The notes under the pieces were generated by a model. The model saw only the letters and a list, made by a program, of their open reading frames with translations, had not been told where the DNA came from and ran no database searches. This document shows, piece by piece, positions 17,710 through 26,502 of a DNA stretch of 64,000 nt. How positions within the stretch are numbered: the first letter of the stretch is position 1; every line of letters starts with the position of its first letter. The position numbers and the translations under genes were made by a program. The stretch is from Cellulosimicrobium sp. Marseille-Q4280 (GTDB taxonomy: Bacteria; Actinomycetota; Actinomycetes; Actinomycetales; Cellulomonadaceae), in assembly GCF_943181405.1 (NCBI RefSeq), contig NZ_CALPBY010000001.1:434001-498000 (forward strand), given 5' to 3'.

Positions 17710-18711
17710 TCACCGCAGCCAGCCCCGCCGCCTGATGTACGCGAGCGGGATGACCGCGGCGACGAGCGTGAGCAGCAGCGTCAGCGTGAACCCGTACGGC
17801 CGGTCGAGCTCGGGCATGTGCGTGAAGTTCATGCCGTAGAACGACGCGATGAGCGTGGGCGGCAGGAACACGGCCGTGATGATCGTGAACACCTTGACGA
17901 TCTGCGCCTGCTTGACGTCGAGCGACGTCATGATCGCCTGCTGGAGGTAGCGCACCTTCTCGTGCTCGAACCCGGCGTGCTCCTTGACGCCCTCGACGTC
18001 GGCGACGAGCGTCTCGACGAGCCCCGCGAGCACCGGGTCGGAGTCCGCGATCTCGCTGCGCAGGTGGCGAACGGCCCGCGCGAGCGAGAGCTGCGACTCC
18101 TGGGCGCGCGAGACGATCTCCTCGGCGCGGTTCATGCGCGTGATGGTCTCCTGCATGTCGCGGACACCGATCTCGCGACCGCGCGCGTCGACGCCGCGCG
18201 TGGCCTCGTCGATCTCGTCCGACATCTCCTCGAGCACGTCGCTGGCGTGCGCGACGACGCGGTCGGCCGCCTCGTTGAGCGCGTAGAGGAGCGCGTACGC
18301 GACCCCGTACGCCGAGCCGACGAGCCACGGCGTGCGGCGCATGCGCGCGATCGCCTTGTCGAACACCGGGTAGTGGCGCACGGGCTGCGCGGTCGCGACG
18401 ACGTCGGGGGAGAGGGCGAGCACGATCCGCTCGTGCAGGACCTCGCCGCCCTGGCGCCGGGTCGCGGCGACCGGGAGGTAGACGTGCACGTCGGTCTCCC
18501 ACACGCGGTCGCCGGCCGTCGCGAAGTCGACGCCGTGATCCGCGGCGCGGGCGGTGGCGTCGGCGTCGCCGGCCGGGACCTGGATCCACCGGGTGCGCAG
18601 GACGGCCGGGTCGAACCGCGGGGGCGCGGCCGTGACCGCGGGGACGGTCGCGTCCGCGCGGCTCGTCGTGCCCGCGTGAAGGGGCGCGCGCTCGGGCAGC
18701 AGGGTCGTCAC
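17710..18711 (-). CDS. corA: CorA-family Mg/Co transporter
   Basis: 333 aa from GTG at 18711 behind GGAGGT. The soluble N-terminal domain (about 230 residues) is followed by the long stalk helix (RMNRAEEIVSRAQESQLSLA onward) and two C-terminal membrane helices. The pore signature G-M-N is present (YGMNFTHMPEL, about residues 293-295), and the C-terminus ends with basic RRRGWLR as in this family. The start overlaps the stop of a small upstream membrane gene by GTGA, so translation of the two is linked. Confidence 0.93.
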   Translation of the reverse strand: MTTLLPERAPLHAGTTSRADATVPAVTAAPPRFDPAVLRTRWIQVPAGDADATARAADHGVDFATAGDRVWETDVHVYLPVAATRRQGGEVLHERIVLALSPDVVATAQPVRHYPVFDKAIARMRRTPWLVGSAYGVAYALLYALNEAADRVVAHASDVLEEMSDEIDEATRGVDARGREIGVRDMQETITRMNRAEEIVSRAQESQLSLARAVRHLRSEIADSDPVLAGLVETLVADVEGVKEHAGFEHEKVRYLQQAIMTSLDVKQAQIVKVFTIITAVFLPPTLIASFYGMNFTHMPELDRPYGFTLTLLLTLVAAVIPLAYIRRRGWLR

Positions 18712-18884
18712 GAGGCACCTCCGGCGGTGACGTGCGCGAGCAGCAGCGCGACGACGATGAACAGGTAGAGGCCGACCGTGAAGGAGATCGACTGGCGCTC
18801 GAGGTCGGGCCCTCGGCGTGTGCGGTCGTCCGGGCGGTGACGTGCCGGCGTCGACCGGCTGCTCGTCGGGGTGCGCATGGTCAT
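18708..18884 (-). CDS. Small single-pass membrane protein coupled to corA (58 aa)
   Basis: An overlooked small gene: ATG at 18884 preceded by GAGAAGGA, reading MTMRTPTSSRSTPARHRP, a basic linker RRGPDLERQ, then one hydrophobic helix ISFTVGLYLFIVVALLLAHV and the end TAGGAS. Its TGA (18710-18708) overlaps the corA GTG (18711-18709). The ribosome-binding site, the coupled overlap and the clear helix support a real gene. It may be a regulatory or stabilising subunit of the transporter, by analogy with other small transporter partners. That is inference, and no family is recognised. Confidence 0.72.
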   Translation of the reverse strand: MTMRTPTSSRSTPARHRPDDRTRRGPDLERQSISFTVGLYLFIVVALLLAHVTAGGAS

Positions 18885-19392
18885 GGGTCGTCCTTCTCGA
18901 CGGCGCGCGGGCGACCACCGACGTCGGGGGACGACGACGGGTGCCCGGCGGGGAGGGCGGGTGCGGGGCGCGCGGTGGCGGGCGCTCGGAGCGCACTGGC
19001 GGCCTCCCCGCGCGCACTCCGCAACGGGCGGGTGCCCGGGGCGGTGCCGTCGACGACCGGTCAGCGTGCCGGTCGAGGACCACGAGGGGTGAGCGCGCAG
19101 TGCGCGGATCTATGACTGCTGCCGTCCGGCACGGTGCTCACCTCGCTCTCGTGGCGGCGCCTCCGCCGTCGCGGGGCGCACCTCTGCCCGGTGCGCACGA
19201 CGTGCGCGACGGGGGTGGGTCCGGGTCAGGGTAGACCGCCAGGTCGTCGCCGGCAAGGTCCTCCGCGCGGAGGGCGCTCCGCTGGCGTGCCCGTAACGCC
19301 CGGGAAACGATGGGATCGCCCGCTGTTTACGGAGGGTTGTTAACATTTCACCCGGTCGTCGGGCAACGGTGCCCTCGGACGGAAGGGCCGAC
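18885..19392. promoter_or_regulatory. 508-base region between the corA operon and the LuxR-type regulator
   Basis: No convincing gene. The left part holds the ribosome site of the small corA partner. Most of it is GC-rich without clear repeats. Near the right end an AT-rich island (TGTTTACGGAGGGTTGT followed by TAACATTTCA, about 19324-19350) stands out and contains a possible -10 TAACAT and the palindrome GTTAAC about 45 bases ahead of the regulator ATG. It is the best promoter candidate here, but no matching -35 is evident. Confidence 0.4.
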
Positions 19393-22300
19393 ATGTCGGA
19401 CAACGCGCTGGACCTCGTGATCCCGGAGCCCGCCCGGAGCGCGGACGCCCGTGCCGCACGGCGGCTCGAGCGGCTGTCGTCGCGGGCCCAGGAGACCGAG
19501 CTCGCCCTCGCGGCGGTCGTCGAGGGCCGGGGTGCGTTCGTGTGGACGGCCGAGCCGGGGATGGGCGCGAGCGCGACCCTCGAGCTCGTGTGCGAGGCGG
19601 TGGTCGCCGCGACGGTGGCCCACCCGCCCGTGGTGCTGCACTGCCGACCACCCGCGGGCGTCTCGGTGCCCGGCGCGACGGTCGCCGCGCTCGTCTCCCA
19701 GGTCGTCCAGCTCTCCGGCCGCGCCGTGCCCGCGCGGCTCGAGCGCGCGCTCGACGCCACCGACCCGGCCTACGCCTGCCTCGCGGAGGTCGCCGCCGTC
19801 GCGCTCGCCGAGCTGTTCGTCGAGGCCTTCGAGGCGACGACCGTCGTGCTCGTGGCCGACGACCTGCACCTCCTCGACGAGCGCAGCCGCGCGGTGCTCG
19901 TCGCGCTCGTCGGGCACCGTCGCACGCCCGTCGTCCTCCTCGCGACCGCTGCCGACGGCGCGCTCGACGCGTCGGTGACGCCGTTCGAGCTCCGCAGGGT
20001 CCCGCCGCTCGCCGCGGCCGACGCGCTGCACCTCCTGCTCGTGGAACGGCGGCTCGCCGTCGCGCCGCACGTCGCCGCGCACCTCGCGCGGCGGCTCGTC
20101 GGCAACGCGGCCGCGATCGTCCAGACCGCCGACCGCCTCACGCCCGAACAGCTCGCCGGCGGCGCGATCCTTCCCGACCCCCTGCCGGTCGTCCCGGCCG
20201 TACGGCGCCTGCTCGGGGACCGGCTCGCGCTCCTCACGGCGGAGCAGCGGCACGCGCTCCTCGTGGCGGCCGTCGCGGTCGTCGACCGGACCGAGCTCCT
20301 GCTCGCCGCCGTCGGCCAGACGATGGACGAGGTGCTCGACGGGCCCCTCGCCGAGCACCTCGCGCTCGTCGGCGGCAGGTTCGCATTCGTCGACCCCCGG
20401 GTGCGCGCGCTCGTGCACGGTGACGCCCGCCTCGCGGAGCGCACAGCGGCGCACTCCGCCCTCGCCGACGCCCACCGCCGTGCAGGGGAGGGCGACGTCG
20501 CCGTCTGGCACGGCGCGCTCGCGACCCTCGCCGGAGATCCCGCGCTGGTCCCCGGCCTGCTGCGCATCGCGCGGCGGCACCTCGAGCGCGGCGACGTCGT
20601 GTGGGCGCACGAGGTCGCGCGCGAGGCGGCGAGCCAGGCGGACGGCGACCACCGCGCCGAGGCGTTCGCCGTGGCGGGGATCGCGGCGCTGAAGTCCGGG
20701 CACGTCCAGGACGCGGCGGACTGGCTCCGCAAGGCGTCGCGCAGCGGGGACGACGCCCTGCGCGGCCGGACCCTCGGCCCGCTCGTCGCCGCCCTCACGC
20801 TCGCCGAGGGCCAGGTGCCCGACGACGTCCTCACGCCCTACCTCCGCCCCGCGGGTCCGGAGGGGCCCGTGTCGGCGGCGCGCCCGGGGATCACGTGCGG
20901 CGTCGTCACCGCGGCGCGGCTGCACGCTGAGCGCGGTGACGGGGTGAGCGCGAGCCAGCTCCTCGACACGGCCGCCTACCTCTGCCCGTCCGGTGCGGAC
21001 GCGGACCCGACGACGCTCGCCGAGCTCGCCCTCGGCCGGACCTGGGCCGCGACGTTCGGCGTGGGGGAGCGTCCCGCCCACGTTCCCGACGACGGCCTCG
21101 GACCCGACCACGAGGCGTACGTCCAGGTCTGCCGCGCCCTCGCCGTCGCCGCCGACGACCATCCGGACGTCGCCGCGCAGACGCTCGCGAGCGCCGTCGC
21201 GTCGCTCGCCCCCGTCCGGGACGAGGCGCGCTGGTTCGACGGGCCCGCGACCGCGCTCACGCCGCTCGCCGAGGCGCACGTGCGCCTCGCCCAGGTGCTC
21301 GTCGACGTGTGGCGCGGCAACCTCACGCGAGCAGCCGACGAGATCGCCGACGCCGCGTTCCGGCTCCCGCTCGGCCTGCCCTTCGCCGGGCTCGGCGTCG
21401 CCGTGGCGCGGCGCGTCGACATGATGACCGCCGGTGTCGTGGGCAGCGTGGCGACGGCGCTCGAGGAGACGTGCGCGAGCCCCACGGCGCGCCCCGTCCG
21501 GCTCGGGCTCCTGGTCGACCGCGCGATGGGGGCCGCGTTCGCGCACCACGTCACGCAGGCCGCGACGCTCCTCGAGCTCGCCGCCGAGCGGGAACGGCCC
21601 GACAGCGCGCGCATGCTGCCGCTGCCCGGGCTCGACGACGTCGAGGCGTGGGTCGTCGCCGGGCGCGTCGACGCGGCGCACCGCGCGCTCTCGAGACGTC
21701 GCGTCGACGTCAAGGAGCTGCCGCCGTCGTTGCGCGCAGCCTCCCTCGTGCGGGCCGAGCTCGCGCTCGCGGCGCCCGAGGAGCTCGCCCAGCCCGTCGA
21801 GCGCGCGACGCGCGTCAACCGGACGACGGCCTCGCCCTACGAGCACGCGCGGACCGACCTGTGCGCGGCGCGCGCCCTCGTCCGGGCCGGCGAGCTGTCG
21901 CGCGCCCACGGGCTGTTCCTCTCGGCCATCGAGCTCTTCGCCGAGTCGGGGGCCGACGCCTGGGCGAACGCGGCCCGGGACGAGCTCGTCGACGTCGTGC
22001 GCCACCTGGGCGGGCACCACGACGACGACGTCGTCGACCGGTCGCCGACGGAGGCTGCGGGTGGACCCACCGCCGGGGCCGGAGCGGCGGGTGCGGGTGC
22101 GGTTCCGGGTGCGGCTGCAGGTCCGGGTGCCGGCGGCGGTGCGGCCGTCGGGGGCCTCGGCGGGGCGGCGAGGACGTGGAACCGGCCGGGTGCGGCGGAG
22201 CCGGGCCCGCCCGTCGCGCGCGTGCCCGACCGCTGCCGTCTCGCCGCACGGGAGAGCGAGGTGTCCGACGACGCGCTCGCGGAGCTGCGCGTGCGGTGGG

Positions 22301-22491
22301 CGGACGAGCTCACGGAGCGCGAGCTCGACGTCGCGCTGCTCGTCGTGCAGGGCGGGTCGAACCGTGAGGCGGCCGACCAGCTCTTCCTGTCGGTCCGCAC
22401 GGTGGAGGTGCACCTCGGCCGGGTGTTCCGCAAGCTCGGCGTCCGGTCGCGGGTCGAGCTCACGGTGCTCGCGCACCGCGTGGGTCGCTGA
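19393..22491 (+). CDS. Large LuxR-family regulator with degenerate nucleotide-binding site
   Basis: 1032 aa from ATG 19393 (ACGGAAGG upstream). The architecture resembles LAL regulators: an N-terminal ATPase-like domain, a long alpha-helical region rich in TPR-like repeats (about 350-900), a Gly/Ala/Pro linker of about 40 residues near 895-935, and a C-terminal LuxR helix-turn-helix (about 972-1032, LTERELDVALLVVQGG then NREAADQLFLSVRTVEVHLG). The P-loop position reads AEPGMGASATL (residues 53-63). The essential Lys-Ser/Thr is missing, so ATP binding is unlikely. A Walker-B-like strand VVLVADDLHLLD remains. It stands directly upstream of the chitinase on the same strand, so chitin-related control is plausible but unproven. 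Confidence 0.87.
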   Translation: MSDNALDLVIPEPARSADARAARRLERLSSRAQETELALAAVVEGRGAFVWTAEPGMGASATLELVCEAVVAATVAHPPVVLHCRPPAGVSVPGATVAALVSQVVQLSGRAVPARLERALDATDPAYACLAEVAAVALAELFVEAFEATTVVLVADDLHLLDERSRAVLVALVGHRRTPVVLLATAADGALDASVTPFELRRVPPLAAADALHLLLVERRLAVAPHVAAHLARRLVGNAAAIVQTADRLTPEQLAGGAILPDPLPVVPAVRRLLGDRLALLTAEQRHALLVAAVAVVDRTELLLAAVGQTMDEVLDGPLAEHLALVGGRFAFVDPRVRALVHGDARLAERTAAHSALADAHRRAGEGDVAVWHGALATLAGDPALVPGLLRIARRHLERGDVVWAHEVAREAASQADGDHRAEAFAVAGIAALKSGHVQDAADWLRKASRSGDDALRGRTLGPLVAALTLAEGQVPDDVLTPYLRPAGPEGPVSAARPGITCGVVTAARLHAERGDGVSASQLLDTAAYLCPSGADADPTTLAELALGRTWAATFGVGERPAHVPDDGLGPDHEAYVQVCRALAVAADDHPDVAAQTLASAVASLAPVRDEARWFDGPATALTPLAEAHVRLAQVLVDVWRGNLTRAADEIADAAFRLPLGLPFAGLGVAVARRVDMMTAGVVGSVATALEETCASPTARPVRLGLLVDRAMGAAFAHHVTQAATLLELAAERERPDSARMLPLPGLDDVEAWVVAGRVDAAHRALSRRRVDVKELPPSLRAASLVRAELALAAPEELAQPVERATRVNRTTASPYEHARTDLCAARALVRAGELSRAHGLFLSAIELFAESGADAWANAARDELVDVVRHLGGHHDDDVVDRSPTEAAGGPTAGAGAAGAGAVPGAAAGPGAGGGAAVGGLGGAARTWNRPGAAEPGPPVARVPDRCRLAARESEVSDDALAELRVRWADELTERELDVALLVVQGGSNREAADQLFLSVRTVEVHLGRVFRKLGVRSRVELTVLAHRVGR

Positions 22492-22551
22492 TCCGCGCGG
22501 GTCGTCTCGTCTCGTCGTCGTGCACAGCGACGCCTCGTGGGCGCACCGCAG

Positions 22552-22652
22552 CGCGCCGAACCCCGGGTCGTGCGTCGATCGGTGGCCGGAACGGCCGGCA
22601 ACCCGGGGTTCGGCGCGTTGACGGGGCCGGGCAACCCCGGGTTCGGCGCGTT
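22552..22652. repeat. Three copies of a CCGAACCCCGGGTT palindromic repeat; likely terminator
   Basis: Copy 1 (22551-22568) is inverted relative to copy 2 (22597-22619). They pair over 17 of 18 bases and enclose about 30 bases, which suits termination of the LuxR-type gene. Copy 3 (22629-22652) repeats copy 2 in direct orientation. The same word, again as an inverted pair, occurs at 53648-53709 between unrelated genes, so this is a dispersed family rather than a one-off hairpin. Confidence 0.7.
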
Positions 22653-22899
22653 GGACGGGGGAAGTCCTCGCGGAGACGAGGGGCGCGCAATCAGCAGGCG
22701 ATGGCGCCGGTTCGTCGGTTTTCGAGGTGTTCTGTCCTACGGGTTCTCCCCTACAGCGCGCGTAAGTTCAGATCGTGAACAATGTGGAGAGCGCGGATGT
22801 CCGGCGGACGGGTGCGCGCCTACGTTCGTGACGACCCCGGTGACGACGCCGGCCGCGGAGGCCGGGTCGTCGCCCACGACACCACGTGAGGCAGGACCC
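22653..22899 (+). promoter_or_regulatory. Chitinase upstream region with a GTTCA-N5-TGAAC palindrome
   Basis: The region between the repeat cluster and the chitinase ATG has lower GC around 22700-22790. A 15-base palindrome GTTCAGATCGTGAAC lies at 22766-22780, about 120 bases before the start codon. It is a good operator candidate. It does not match the DasR consensus known to control streptomycete chitinases. No clear -35/-10 pair could be fixed. Confidence 0.45.
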
Positions 22900-24795
22900 A
22901 TGGACGTGTTCACCCGAACCAGGCGGACGGGACGCCGACGCGGCGGCCCCGCCGTCGCGCTCGCCGCGACCGTCGCCCTCGTCGCCGGACTGGTCGGCGG
23001 CGCCGCACCCGCCGGTGCCGTTCCCGCCGCCGAGACCGCCCCCGTCACCCGTCCCGGCGACAGCGACGTCAACGGCTACCGGAACGTCGGCTACTTCACG
23101 CAGTGGGGCGTGTACGGCCGCGGCTTCCCGCTCAAGAAGGTGCAGGACTCCGGGGCCGCGGCGGACCTGACGCACATCAACTACTCGTTCGGCAACATCC
23201 ACCACCAGGACCTGACCTGCTTCATCGCGAACAAGGCCCAGGGCACCGGCCCGAACGGGTCCGACGGCGCGGGGGACGCGTGGGCCGACTTCGGCATGGG
23301 CTACACCGCGGCGAGCTCCGTCGCCGGGGTCGCCGACGCCTGGGACCAGCCGCTCGCGGGCTCGTTCAACCAGCTCAAGCAGCTCAAGGCCAAGAACCCC
23401 CACCTGCGCCCGATGATCTCCCTGGGCGGCTGGACGTGGTCGAAGAACTTCTCGAAGGCCGCGGCGACCGACGCGTCCCGCACGAAGCTCGTGTCGTCCT
23501 GCATCGACCTCTACATCAAGGGCAACCTGCCCGTGATCGACGGCCGCGGCGGTCCCGGCGCGGCGGCCGGTGTGTTCGACGGCATCGACATCGACTGGGA
23601 GTGGCCCGGCTCGCTCAACGGCGAGGTCGGCAACCACGTCGACGTCGTGAACGACGCGCGCAACTTCAAGCTCCTGCTCCAGGAGTTCCGCACCCAGCTC
23701 GACGCGTACGGCGCGCAGACGGGCAAGCACTACCTGCTGTCCGCGTTCCTGCCGGCGAACCCCGACGACATCGCCGCGGGCGGCTGGAACGACCCCGAGA
23801 TCTTCGAGTACCTCGACTACGGCAACGTCCAGGGCTACGACCTGCACGGCGCGTGGGACCCGGCGCTCGCCGGGCACCAGGGGAACCTCTACGACGACCC
23901 GGCCGACCCGCGTGCGGCGAACCGGCAGTTCAGCGTCGACAAGGCCGTGGACGAGTACCTGCGCACCGGGATCGACCCGTCCCAGCTCGGCGTCGGGCTC
24001 GCGATGTACGGCCGAGGCTGGAAGGGCGTCGGCTCGGCCGAGCCCTGGTCCGCCGCGACCGGCGCGGCCCCCGGCACGTGGGAGGCCGGCAACGAGGACT
24101 ACGACAAGCTCCGGACCCGTGGCCAGGATTACTACGACGCGGAGACCGTCTCGGCCTGGCGGTACGACGGGGACCAGTGGTGGAGCTACGACAACCCCCG
24201 GTCGGTCGCCGCGAAGGCGGAGTACGTCGCCGACCAGGGCCTCGGCGGCGGGATGTGGTGGGACCTGTCGGGCAACCACGACGGCTCGCTCCTCGGCGGC
24301 TTCACCGACGCCCTGCGCGCCGCGCCGGCCGGCCCCGTCGACGGGACCGACGGACCGACGGACCCCACCGACCCGACGGACCCGACGGACCCGACGGACC
24401 CCACCGAGCCGGGTGACGGGTGCCTGCCCGCCTGGTCCGCCGCGGCGGTCTACACGGGCGGCGCCACGGCGTCGTACCAGGGGACGAACTACCGCGCGAA
24501 GTGGTGGACCCAGGGCGAGACACCGACCGCGGGCGGACCGTGGGAGGCCACGGGCCCGTGCGGCGACGACCCGACCGACCCGACCGACCCGACGGACCCG
24601 ACCGACCCGACGGACCCGACCGACCCGACCGACCCGGGCGAGTGCACCGCGGCCGCCTGGTCCGCGTCCGCCGTCTACACCGGCGGCGCGACGGTCTCCT
24701 ACCAGGGCCAGAGCTACCGCGCGAAGTGGTGGACGCAGAACGACGTCCCCGGAGCGGAGCAGTACGGCCCCTGGGAGTCGCAGGGCGCCTGCTGA
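22900..24795 (+). CDS. Secreted GH18 chitinase with two CBM5/12-like modules
   Basis: 631 aa. A Sec signal peptide (about 1-40) has an RTRRTGRRR n-region, a hydrophobic core and an AGA-VPA cleavage zone. The GH18 barrel (about 60-435) carries SLGGWTW and the catalytic D-x-x-D-x-D-x-E in FDGIDIDWEWPG (Glu234), then MYGRGW and GGGMWWDLSGNHDG. Two chitin-binding modules (about 475-515 and 585-631) share W-S-A-x-x-V-Y-T-G-G-A and Y-R-A-K-W-W-T-Q, each preceded by an Asp-Pro-Thr repeat linker. ATG at 22900 follows GAGGCAGGA. The arrangement is typical of soil actinomycetes that degrade chitin or fungal walls. Confidence 0.95.
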   Translation: MDVFTRTRRTGRRRGGPAVALAATVALVAGLVGGAAPAGAVPAAETAPVTRPGDSDVNGYRNVGYFTQWGVYGRGFPLKKVQDSGAAADLTHINYSFGNIHHQDLTCFIANKAQGTGPNGSDGAGDAWADFGMGYTAASSVAGVADAWDQPLAGSFNQLKQLKAKNPHLRPMISLGGWTWSKNFSKAAATDASRTKLVSSCIDLYIKGNLPVIDGRGGPGAAAGVFDGIDIDWEWPGSLNGEVGNHVDVVNDARNFKLLLQEFRTQLDAYGAQTGKHYLLSAFLPANPDDIAAGGWNDPEIFEYLDYGNVQGYDLHGAWDPALAGHQGNLYDDPADPRAANRQFSVDKAVDEYLRTGIDPSQLGVGLAMYGRGWKGVGSAEPWSAATGAAPGTWEAGNEDYDKLRTRGQDYYDAETVSAWRYDGDQWWSYDNPRSVAAKAEYVADQGLGGGMWWDLSGNHDGSLLGGFTDALRAAPAGPVDGTDGPTDPTDPTDPTDPTDPTEPGDGCLPAWSAAAVYTGGATASYQGTNYRAKWWTQGETPTAGGPWEATGPCGDDPTDPTDPTDPTDPTDPTDPTDPGECTAAAWSASAVYTGGATVSYQGQSYRAKWWTQNDVPGAEQYGPWESQGAC

Positions 24796-24808
24796 GCCGG
24801 CCCTGAGC

Positions 24809-24842
24809 GGCCGCGGGTACGGGGAAACCCGTACCCGCGGCC
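24809..24842 (+). terminator. Terminator of the chitinase gene
   Basis: A perfect 15-bp stem GGCCGCGGGTACGGG (24809-24823) pairs with 24828-24842 around a GAAA tetraloop. GNRA loops greatly stabilise such hairpins. It begins 14 bases after the chitinase stop. Confidence 0.9.
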
Positions 24843-24972
24843 CTCGACCCGTGTGGATCTCCCCGATCTCGACGCCCCGCCGCGCTCGTCGGCGTGGACG
24901 GGCCGTCGAGGTCACCCCGCCGCCCTCCCCAGTGGGCTACGGGGTCGCTCCGATCGTGAAAGGCGAGTCACC

Positions 24973-25725
24973 GTGCACCTGCGTCGCGGCATCCTTCGTC
25001 CCCAGTCCGGCGGACGTCCCGCACACCCGAGGACGGAGGGGGCCGCGCCGCGGCCACCGCTGCCGGGTGCAGCGGCACGCTCCGGTCACGTCCTGGCGGT
25101 CGCGCTCGCCGTCGGCCTCCTCGCGTCGTGCACCGGGGCCCCGGGTGCGGGCAGCGGGCCCGACGGCGCACAGCCCACGGAGACGTCCGGCGAGGAGGCG
25201 TCCGACGCCGGCGGATCAGGCCCTGCCGGTGCGGGCGAGGACCACGCCGAGCACGGCGACCACGCCCAGCACGGCGGTCAGGTCGCCGTGGGGCCCCTCG
25301 TCCTGCCCGCCGCGGAGTACTGGTCCGTGATCCAGCCGGACGACGGCGTGACGCAGGTGCGTGCCGGGGGGTGCCCGGAGGGTGCCGTGTGCCCGAGCTT
25401 CGACATCCTCACCGGGCCCGCGCTCGACGGCGTCGACCCCGCCGCGGCGCACGTCCCCGACGGCGCGACCTGCCCCGGCGCAGACGCGCTCACGGCCCAG
25501 CCCGTCGCCGCGGCCGAGGAGTCGGAGGCGGTCGTGGGCGGCACACCCGCGACGCTGACCCGCTGGACGTTGTCGTGCGTCGACGGTTCCGGGACCGAGG
25601 TGCGCACCGCCGACCAGCTGCAGTGGTACGTCTCCGACGCTCCCGGCGGGCCGGTGCTCGTCGTCGACCGCTGGGCCTTCGAAGGTCTCGGGTCACGTCT
25701 CGCCGCCGGGTCCTGGCCCGCCTGA
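24973..25725 (+). CDS. Lipoprotein of unknown function
   Basis: 250 aa from GTG 24973. The N-terminus has a long basic lead, then hydrophobic HVLAVALAVGLLAS-C with lipobox L-A-S-C (Cys near residue 53), so it is lipid-anchored. A Gly/Ser/Glu/His-rich linker follows, including the run AGEDHAEHGDHAQHGGQ, which might bind metal. The folded part contains EYWSVIQPDDGVTQVRAGGCPEGAVCPSF with several Cys. No family is recognised. An earlier in-frame ATG-like start at 24853 is upstream of the true signal sequence and has no ribosome site. The gene has terminators on both sides. Confidence 0.75.
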   Translation: MHLRRGILRPQSGGRPAHPRTEGAAPRPPLPGAAARSGHVLAVALAVGLLASCTGAPGAGSGPDGAQPTETSGEEASDAGGSGPAGAGEDHAEHGDHAQHGGQVAVGPLVLPAAEYWSVIQPDDGVTQVRAGGCPEGAVCPSFDILTGPALDGVDPAAAHVPDGATCPGADALTAQPVAAAEESEAVVGGTPATLTRWTLSCVDGSGTEVRTADQLQWYVSDAPGGPVLVVDRWAFEGLGSRLAAGSWPA

Positions 25726-25734
25726 GGGCTCCTG

Positions 25735-25782
25735 CACGACGACGGGCTCCGCACCTCGCGAGGTGCGGAGCCCGTCGTCGTG
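25735..25782. terminator. 24-bp perfect palindrome, bidirectional terminator
   Basis: Bases 25735-25758 and 25759-25782 are exact reverse complements (arm begins CACGACGACGGGCTCCGC) with essentially no loop beyond the CGCG centre. It lies between the lipoprotein stop (25725) and the convergent surface-protein stop (25816). Confidence 0.92.
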
Positions 25783-25815
25783 GACCTGGGCCGTCCGGCT
25801 GACCGGACGAGTCGG

Positions 25816-26502
25816 TCAGCTCCTGCGCGTCCGGCGCGTCAGCAGCAGGATCGCCGCGCCGACGACCGCGAGACCGCCGGCGATCGCCGCGTACAGACCG
25901 ACCGTCGCGCCGGTGTCCGCCAGGCCGGGCGCGTCGCTCGACGCGGACGTCACCGGGTTCGACACCTGCTGGGCGGGCGGCGGCGGGTCCTCCTCGCCGG
26001 GCGGGTTCGTCGCGCAGTTCGGCGACGACGGCGGGTAGTCCACCGTGACGACGGTCTCGGGGTTGACCTCGAAGAGCACCTCGACCGACGGGCGGACCCA
26101 GTCGAACTCGTCGCCCACGACCCACTCGCCGTCCTCCAGGCGCCAGCCGGGCCAGTCGGCACCACGGCCGTCAGGACCGACCACCGCGCCCGGCCAGATG
26201 ACCCGACCGCTGAGCGGCAGCCCGGACTCGACGACGTCGTCGCCGGAGGGGTTCTGCCACGTGATGGTGACGGTGTCGTTCTCCGTGCCCGTGACGTCGA
26301 CCGCGTAGTCGAGGTACGGCACGTCGCCGTCGCAGACGGGGGCGAGGACCGTGAGGTCGATCGTGGGCTCCGGCGGGACGTACGAGTCGTCGGTCGGGGT
26401 GGCGGCCTGGGCGGCCGGCGCGCTGAGCAGGCCGGCGATGCCGACGGCTGTGATGACGGCGAGCGTCCGGCTCGCGCGGCGGAGCCCTCTCGAGCTGCTC
26501 AT
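25816..26502 (-). CDS. LAXTG-anchored surface protein
   Basis: 228 aa. The Sec signal peptide (MSSSRGLRRASRTLAV, core GIAGLLSAPAAQA, cleavage AQA-A) is followed by an immunoglobulin-like beta region (about 45-160) with W-x-N-P-S-G and paired Cys, a Pro-rich stalk (PPGEEDPPPPAQQV), and a cell-wall sorting signal: LADTG at residues 194-198, a hydrophobic helix and the basic end RRTRRS. LAXTG is the motif used by class E sortases of high-GC actinobacteria. No sortase is in the window. ATG at 26502 has GAGGAAG upstream. Confidence 0.87.
   Translation of the reverse strand: MSSSRGLRRASRTLAVITAVGIAGLLSAPAAQAATPTDDSYVPPEPTIDLTVLAPVCDGDVPYLDYAVDVTGTENDTVTITWQNPSGDDVVESGLPLSGRVIWPGAVVGPDGRGADWPGWRLEDGEWVVGDEFDWVRPSVEVLFEVNPETVVTVDYPPSSPNCATNPPGEEDPPPPAQQVSNPVTSASSDAPGLADTGATVGLYAAIAGGLAVVGAAILLLTRRTRRS

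Noticed and set aside
19348-22476. A 1042-codon minus-strand open frame opposite the LuxR-type gene
   Set aside because: No motif, extreme Arg/Gly/Glu content, shadow of the true coding strand.
24350-24640. Tandem DNA repeats in the chitinase gene as a mobile or variable element
   Set aside because: They encode the Asp-Pro-Thr linkers common between domains of secreted glycoside hydrolases and need no further explanation.
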